Positions 6,828-12,519 of a stretch of DNA of 12,519 nt are shown one piece after another. This DNA comes from Phoronis ovalis. Its lineage: Eukaryota; Phoronida; Phoronidae. The stretch lies in the NCBI GenBank assembly GCA_028565635.1, contig JAOXYB010044415.1, forward strand, positions 1 to 12,519. Direction: 5' to 3'. A model generated the notes under the pieces. It saw only the letters and a program-made list of their open reading frames with translations, was not told the DNA's origin and ran no database searches. Made by a program: the position numbers and the translations under genes. Within the stretch, counting starts at the first letter, position 1, and each line of letters starts with the position of its first letter.

Positions 6828-8850
6828 CTCGGGGAGACTCTTGTCATTATGTTTTGCTAAATAGTAATGGCAATACCCCGCGACACTAACCCCTTACTTG
6901 CTATAATTATCACACCTTTTCTAGTCTCCTCGCTCTATTGAATATACATAACATTGTGAGGAGTGCGCTTGAAGCCTATAATATATAACAGTAAGGATTA
7001 TAGTAGGTGTCGCTGCGAGACTTTGTTAAGAGTGTCACATGTATCTAACTTTCAATCTAAGACATTACATAAAAATGTTACAAAACTATACCCGGCTTAT
7101 GGGACTAGATAATTTTTTTATTATTATTCATTTTAGTTTTTAAAAGTTTTCAATTTTTATCACCAAAAGCAATTGGATTTTGAGCTACACCTATCTTTTA
7201 AATACCGTTAAGCAAATCCTTGATCCGGTTGCAATGGTGCAAAGCGGTGTGAAAATAAAGCTATGAAATAATTATGTCTTCAAGCACACCTTGTGTTCTG
7301 TCTGATTTCGTGCATATTAATTATAACGTCCACTAAACTGTACAAAACTCTTTTTAAGGTGAATATCATTACCGACACGAGCGCCATCTAATGAATAAGG
7401 TGGTTATTTCGTATACAAACGAACACAAAATCTGTTTTCTTTCAATATAAAAATATACCAAAACAAAAACAATTAAACAAAATATTGACTCATTCGAACC
7501 AGCTAAACTGTAGCTGGGCGTAACTATACTGTAATAATTGTATGTTTTTCTAAACGAGCTGGCCAGATTCTAAGCTAAGAGCCAATATTTTTATAAACCT
7601 AATTCACCACGTGCCTAAAATCCCGTAATATCAACTAGCTTCCATGTATTAATTGCCGTATTTGTTTGTACTACAATTTAAACTTCCGTCTTTTCCATAT
7701 TTATTTGTAAAACTTTGATAACTCAAATTGTATTTGACGGTATGGATGAAAGACGTTATCTAAGACTATAAAAAGCCAAGCATTGATAGGGTTAATATTT
7801 CCGGTGCTTTTGAAATACTATTGATTTAGCCCGTTTAGTTTTTGGATGGGGAACCTTACAACTGCTGTCAAGGGTTGTTGTGTAAAAGTTAATTGTTTTA
7901 AAATTGTGGATATATTAAATCGACTTCCCTTTTGGGGAAAAGCTTTGCATTAATTTATAACAAGTTGCACAAATAGTCTAATTATTTCCCAAAACCAAAG
8001 AAAATTATTATTTTTTAGAAGTTCTAAGTATTAAGAAGCTGAAGACTGAGTGTGAGCTGACAAAAATAAATGTTTTCAAACATTTAAATATTGTTAAAAC
8101 TTGTATAGCATGTGTGTTTACCTATACGCAATTTATGCTTGCGTGTATATTGCAATCATACAGAAAGAACAGCCATAAATAGAAAATACATGTACTATAA
8201 AATATATGAAATTATTTAAATCACGAATGCGACGAATCCATAGAATTTGATCAAGTAACAATAACTACATTTCTTTCAAGAGACTGTTACAGTTACATGA
8301 AAATGTTCTTTGCAGCTTTGTCTGTTGGACCTGTGATTTTTCTGTTTCTGTGTATTGTATTTATGAAATATCTATATTTGTTTAATCAATATAAATATAG
8401 CTCGAAGATGGAAACTGACATTTTTCGATTAAATTTAGTATAAATTAGTACCGTATTAATAATCATTTCATTTATGTATCATTTCGTGTAAAAGAATAAT
8501 TAAATTTCCGTTCTGATAAGGCGACAACTATTCCAAATATTACTGGCATGGATACCTAGTCAGGCATAAAATACTGAGTAAACAATTGCCCTCCTTCTGA
8601 AGAGCAATCGCGTGCAAGATAGACTAACAAGCTAATTTTGTTATTTTTTACTACATGTCAGGCGTAATACTGCTAATTTCCAACCAAGAAATCATGTTCG
8701 GATTTTCCATAGTTCGTGTCAAGATGTTTAGGTCACACCCTGCAGTTTTCTTATCAAACATAGTCAATAGTTGCTGGCGTCGAGCGATGCAGCAATTACT
8801 AATAACCAAGACTATTTTTTTAAATTTTGTGTTGGTACACTGCACTACAG

Positions 8851-8867
8851 TGAATGAATGAATGAAT
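8851..8867. repeat. TGAA microsatellite, four units
   Basis: Four perfect TGAA units plus a T. Confidence 0.8.
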
Positions 8868-10141
8868 CAGCATATTTAACAGAAAGTGATAATATCTTTG
8901 ACGAAATCTAAACGGACAGATTTCTCAAACCTAATTTGTTTACTCGCATCTAGTCAGTTTTTTCGATACATATTTTATGGCAAAAACCTTTTAGGCCTAG
9001 TATCATTTTTCACTAGCCTACTTGCGGGTACTTACTAGACTATTTTCATTTTCTTATCTTTTTGATGGAGACGTTAACTTGTCTAACGAATCGATTATCG
9101 TATACCTTTATTAAAATATTTTTAAAAAATCAGAGTGGATTATCTTTTTGAACACCTCATTATTCAAATATTTTATTTTAATACTATTTGTCCAGACGAA
9201 ATACGATCATCTCGGTAAAAATGTCATTTTACACATTTAGATTTACAATACGCATTTGATATAAAAATTAACTACAATTATATTTGGTTAATGGGATTCT
9301 AATTTTTTGAATACCTTCGATTTCCTTTGTTCCGATGACACTTAAAAACCTCAAATCTACCATGCATTCTTAACATGTCTGCGTACATGTCTCGAATTCC
9401 GTATAACTATGCATTTCACTAGCTGGATTACTGTATTTTGTTACCTGCACTTTGCACCTGGCTTCAAGTGAAGGCACATTAAAACAAGCAGCGAACCTTT
9501 TAACAAGTTTGACTAACCATTCTCTGACCTCTATCTGAAAATATTATTTTTTTATCACGGTTAGGTTCTACATCTAATCCCAACACTATATAATCAAAGA
9601 ATTGGAATTGGGCTTAAAACAGGATAAATAGTAAAGGTAAAACAATTGACACAAGTAGAAAGTGTGAACAGAATAATTTATGGAAAACAAATTTATCAAT
9701 ATCTTCGTGTGTGTGGTGTTTTTATATTATGAAATTCAGAAAATAATAAATGGATATCGGTTCTTGATAATTTGTTTCGTTTTAAACAAATTACGTGTAT
9801 TTACAGTATCTTGATGTAACTTGTACCATTCATATGGTGTGCGCTACAATGTATGCTATACTTGCCATTCTTGTCATTCTCGATATTTCGAAAAAATATA
9901 ACGTTTACTTTATGTTTTCAATATAAAAATTTATCAGTCATTTGGTAAGAACACAAATATCTGAAGAATCTAATTGCAAACATTACGAAAAATAAAATCA
10001 ATTTTTTTGACATTTCCGATAAAATTATCAGTAAAATGTAGGTTCTAGACGTGTTTGTGTTCATGTTAAGATATCTTCAGAGCTGTTTACATGATGCTTA
10101 CATTCTCAACCCGATAGCTTAGTTCTTTTAAAAGATTTACC

Positions 10142-10157
10142 AACAAAATATTTTGTT
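10142..10157. repeat. Perfect 16-bp palindrome
   Basis: AACAAAATATTTTGTT equals its own reverse complement. It is AT-rich, so chance is plausible. Confidence 0.7.
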
Positions 10158-10194
10158 CGACAGACGTAAATATTCAACTTTAAATATCTAGGAA

Positions 10195-10217
10195 GGATAT
10201 TTCATGGGATATTTCAT
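10195..10217. repeat. Tandem 11-mer GGATATTTCAT, two copies
   Basis: Exact copies at 10195-10205 and 10207-10217, separated by one G. Confidence 0.75.
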
Positions 10218-10386
10218 ACATATAGATTCCTTATCTTCAATTTTCGATGTATTAATGTGAAGAACATTATCGATATTTTGATGTTTTTGGAGTTACGCTT
10301 CAGTTTAAAATCTTGAATGTTTAAAAGTGTTGCATATATAAAATTAAGCTTATCCATACAAGGACAACAGGTCTAACGGGATTGGT

Positions 10387-10857
10387 TCAGGCACTCAAAA
10401 CAAAAAAAAACGAATCTTTACAAAATCTATGATCCGTCTCTGCTAAATAATCCGTTGTATTTGAAAAAGCGTATGTAAAGCCCGGTATGTGAGGTGAATG
10501 ATGTATAACTTCATCAGATACATGTATGACCGGGGTAATCTCTGGAGTGGGGGTATCTGTGGATAAGTAATTTTTAAGCAAATATTATCTCCAGGTGCCA
10601 CTTGTTGAGGACTAGAATTCACCTTTTACCCCCAACTCTTACAACCACTTATACAGAGATGAACAAATTCTACGAAGGTTTCAAACTTGGTCCAGCAACA
10701 TGGTTGCACAAAGGCATAGTATCCCGGGCATCCTATCCTCTGCTGTTGTAGCAAAAACGTTCAGACTTTTAATCGAGACGATTAGAAAATCTTTTGAGGA
10801 ACATGCCTGTTTTTTTAAAGTCTTATCTTGCAGGTGTTAAATAATACACCTTTGAAA
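10387..10857. other. Raised-GC segment with competing open frames, unresolved
   Basis: GC rises to about 44% (53 of 120 in 10621-10740). The minus strand offers a frame from a good acceptor (TTATCCACAG, exon start 10556) to TGA at 10389-10387, containing TPTPEITPVIHVSDEVIHH. The plus strand has a 74-codon open frame from 10616 to a TAA at 10838-10840, with MVAQRHSIPGILSSAVVAK, and another shorter one (MNKFYEGFKLGPATWLHKG). These are mutually exclusive in part and none joins in phase to a neighbour. It may be an exon pair of an unseen gene or a transposon fragment. Confidence 0.25.
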
Positions 10858-10921
10858 GACTTGCATGATTATATGTGTGTATATGAGATTTACGCTTATT
10901 TTCTTCCTGGGAAGCCTCTAT

Positions 10922-10985
10922 CACATGACCTTGGAATGACGACACGAATACTATACTTTATAAGAGCCAATCGTTTAGGCTCAGT
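10922..10985 (+). promoter_or_regulatory. Candidate promoter of the Ras-like GTPase gene
   Basis: An E-box CACATG (10922-10927) overlaps TGACCTTGG (10926-10934), the reverse complement of CCAAGGTCA, an extended nuclear-receptor half-site of SF-1/ERR type. A TATA-like TTTATAAG (10957-10964), CCAAT (10967-10971) and an initiator-like TCAGT (10981-10985) follow. The TATA-to-initiator spacing of 24-26 bases is slightly short. The implied leader to the ATG is about 100 bases. Confidence 0.4.
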
Positions 10986-11081
10986 ATTAGTTCAATGACA
11001 TTGCTTCGTACATACATGTATTGACAGTGGAGTAAAAAACGTGTTAAAGCAAACTACTGGAATTAATTTCAATTCATGACA

Positions 11082-11151
11082 ATGGTTCGAGCTAAAATGA
11101 CGGGCACAGTCAAAGTGGCGGTGCTCGGTAGTGAAAATGTTGGTAAATCAG
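11082..11151 (+). CDS. First exon of a Ras-superfamily small GTPase
   Basis: It encodes MVRAKMTGTVKVAVLG and then SENVGKS, a complete P-loop (G1) GxxxxGKS preceded by the beta-1 strand VKVAVL. The invariant Lys and Ser contact nucleotide phosphates and Mg2+ in this family. Codons run to TCA plus one base, then G|GTGAGT, a near-consensus donor (GT at 11152-11153). The start at 11082 has an ideal context (ACAATGG). An in-frame ATG at 11076 would add two residues; a TAA at 11064-11066 closes the frame above. The short N-terminus with VKxAVLG resembles RERG/RERGL and RASL-type Ras relatives, but the subfamily cannot be fixed from 23 residues. The G2-G5 motifs lie outside the window. Confidence 0.75.
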
Positions 11152-11335
11152 GTGAGTTTTATTTGCTGATTTTTTAAAGGCATTGATGCATTGGTTCTTG
11201 CACTAGTATATCGGGATGATTGGACTGAATCGTGTATTTAGTACTGTTTTCGAGTTAGTCCAGTATTTTATTCGAAAAAACATTTATTGCATTTGTGAAA
11301 TACCTGATATCTATGTGATTATGAAAAAGTACATG

Positions 11336-11389
11336 CCTTACATGAATATCTCAGTGTATATACCTTACATGAATACCTCAGTGTACAAC
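11336..11389. repeat. 27-bp tandem duplication, two copies
   Basis: CCTTACATGAATATCTCAGT and onward (11336-11362) is repeated at 11363-11389 with about 23 of 27 bases identical. The multiple of three keeps a fortuitous frame open (PYMNISVYI / PYMNTSVYN). Confidence 0.75.
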
Positions 11390-12364
11390 AAAAAGCGAAT
11401 AGCAGATTATTACATTTTATGATCAGCAACAGTTTTTTATATGTTTAATTGATACACAATAAATTTATTGTTTTACTGGTAATACTTCCTTGACGCATTT
11501 CAATACCTGCGTAAAAAACTTAATTAACTTCAATTCATACCTATGAAAATTAAATTCTATCGCATGCAACCATAGGAAATGTATGGTAATTCATTGCAAG
11601 GGGTCTTAGGAACGTGCTTTGCACTATCATTATTTGATTATATTTTTTTATAAAGGTGAAGTCACTATAGTGAATGCCTAATTTAAAACATGTCACCCTG
11701 TATGTGAAGTGTCAGTGATTTCGTCCAGGGATTTCGTCATAAAGCTGCTTAACCTTTTTGAAGTTTAGAACAAAACAAAAATTCAATTTGATTTGGTAAT
11801 CATTCATTGTTATTTGCTAATAAACGTTTAGAAGTAATCGTTCAAAAGGAACGAAGTAGTTGTTTGTATGCGTAGACCACTATTTTGATAAAGGCGAGTG
11901 CTTGAAATCTAGATGGCTTATTTTTACAAAAGACAATATGATTAGGTTTATAAGGAAAATACCACAAGAATTTAAAGCACTGTTTGCATGCCACTGTTAT
12001 TTTATCAGACCATCATTGCCTATCTAATCTGATCATTATAGCTCGTACTTGGCGAGGTACAGTCAATTGTTAAGTAATTAGTATCAATAACTCGATCCTT
12101 TCTCCCAGATAAAGCATTAAAAGTTGTTCAAATTTATTATTATTTAAGATAAGTATTTGACAATAGAAATTTGACGGATACGATCATATTGCGGGTAAAT
12201 GAAGTTCAATTCCGATTATCTTCAAGTTTTTTTTATATATTTTTTAGCAATATTTGGTAGTAGAAATGTAACAGACAGCTTCACTTTTGATTGGCAGATG
12301 GGCAGAATTATAAATGAACTTGATATTACCTTTTGATAACTGATCATTAAGATCATTAAAAAAC

Positions 12365-12383
12365 ATAAGTGGCACCCACTTAT
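12365..12383. repeat. Perfect 8-bp hairpin
   Basis: ATAAGTGG, a 3-base loop CAC, then CCACTTAT. It lies about 100 bases before the proposed acceptor of GTPase exon 2. Confidence 0.65.
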
Positions 12384-12480
12384 ATTGTGGAATAACTTTT
12401 AACGATCTTAAAATTTATCTATTTTTGTAATATGATATCCCGAATGAGCGAGCATACAAATGAGGTTAATAACATTTCAG

Positions 12481-12519
12481 TTGTATTATCTTTGCTCCTG
12501 GAAAATGTATCAAGGTATA
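12481..12519 (+). CDS. Candidate start of GTPase exon 2, cut by the window end
   Basis: After the AACATTTCAG acceptor, TT completes the split codon left by exon 1 (G+TT, valine), then the frame reads VLSLLLENVSRY to the window edge. Placed after GKS this gives an amphipathic helix with L and N spaced like helix alpha-1 of Ras proteins. The residue after GKS is usually A, S, T or C in this family, so valine is a mild oddity. An internal AG|GTATA at 12513 could even make this a very short exon. Phase and acceptor support the call, but only 39 bases are visible. Confidence 0.42.
   Translation, partial: MYYLCSWKMYQGI

Larger units (their letters stand above)
6505..6970. repeat. Imperfect foldback (long inverted repeat), about 460 bp
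   Basis: Left arm about 6505-6692 pairs with right arm about 6830-6970. Matching blocks in order: 6522-6549 with 6932-6959; 6554-6576 with 6907-6929; GGGGTTAGT (6589-6597) with ACTAACCCC (6885-6893); and the AGCAAAAC...ATGAC...GTCTCCC block (6663-6690) with 6830-6858. By eye the blocks agree at about 75-85%. The left arm has roughly 38 extra bases between the last two blocks. About 137 bases lie between the arms. It has no coding capacity, so a decayed foldback or MITE-type DNA transposon is the simplest reading. Target duplications were not resolved. Confidence 0.6.
6971..10386. other. Long intergenic stretch without a convincing gene
   Basis: All six frames are broken often by stops. The longest frames (for example 8651-8861 on both strands) have no family resemblance and are at chance length for this composition. 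Small structures present are the TGAA microsatellite at 8851, a palindrome at 10142 and a duplicated 11-mer at 10195. No tRNA or rRNA was recognised. Confidence 0.5.
11152..12480 (+). other. Intron 1 of the GTPase gene (1329 bp, phase 1)
   Basis: It begins GTGAGTTTT and ends TTAATAACATTTCAG; TTAATAAC is a plausible branch site about 10 bases before the AG. It is AT-rich, and the only longer frame (11216-11422) is created by a tandem duplication. It also holds a TCACTATAGTGA palindrome (11662-11673), a doubled GATCATTAA (12342-12359) and a hairpin at 12365. Confidence 0.5.

Noticed and set aside
8210-8443. Open frame of 77 codons with a membrane-like segment (ATG at 8297, 48 residues, containing GPVIFLFLCIVFM)
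   Set aside because: This length is expected about once or twice by chance in six frames of AT-rich DNA of this size, and hydrophobic runs are favoured by T-rich codons. There is no clear acceptor or promoter.
8651-8861. Overlapping 64- and 68-residue frames on opposite strands
   Set aside because: Chance length, no recognisable domain, and the 3' end runs into a TGAA microsatellite.
11662-11673. TCACTATAGTGA, a perfect 12-bp palindrome
   Set aside because: Short and AT-centred, with no partner sites or flanking structure, so probably chance.
1-12519. tRNA, rRNA, CRISPR array or bacterial operon structure
   Set aside because: No GGTTCRA-type T-arm with a matching cloverleaf, no regularly spaced repeats, no ribosome-binding sites or packed genes. 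The gene style is eukaryotic.

Overview
The window looks like nuclear DNA from an invertebrate animal. It is AT-rich, the genes are broken by GT-AG introns with matching codon phase, the intergenic stretches are long and stop-rich, and there are AATAAA signals, transposon-like inverted repeats and a Ras-family GTPase exon. A marine mollusc would fit the composition and gene style, but nothing in the sequence proves that.

Layout. (1) A leftward gene starts at 1241. Its first coding exon (1241-767) encodes a lysine/glutamate-rich, coiled-coil-prone N-terminus and ends at a strong splice donor. Later exons probably lie in 1-550 but cannot be fixed. (2) About 1 kb separates it from a rightward gene at 2225. 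This head-to-head region holds bZIP-type sites (CRE, AP-1, ATF-like) near both gene ends, a TATA box, and a 129-bp TA-flanked inverted-repeat element resembling a Tc1/mariner MITE. (3) The rightward gene is best read as three coding exons (2225-3857, 4190-4331, 4847-5525) with exact phase agreement at both introns, giving an 817-residue protein. It has a divergent helix-loop-helix-like module whose loop carries a CxxC-x10-CxxC cluster, an array of degenerate internal repeats, a very acidic exon and a second, shorter repeat array. I cannot name its family. (4) From 5.6 to 10.4 kb I find no convincing gene, but there is a GC-rich island (about 5890-6055) and a roughly 460-bp imperfect foldback element (about 6505-6970). 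(5) 10387-10857 has raised GC and several mutually exclusive open frames on both strands; it is unresolved. (6) A TATA/nuclear-receptor-site promoter candidate precedes the first exon of a Ras-superfamily small GTPase (11082-11151, P-loop GSENVGKS). Its second exon seems to begin 39 bases before the window ends.

The genes do not form an obvious pathway. The one regulatory theme is the shared bZIP-site-rich region between the first two. The most unusual item is the three-exon, repeat-containing HLH-like protein.
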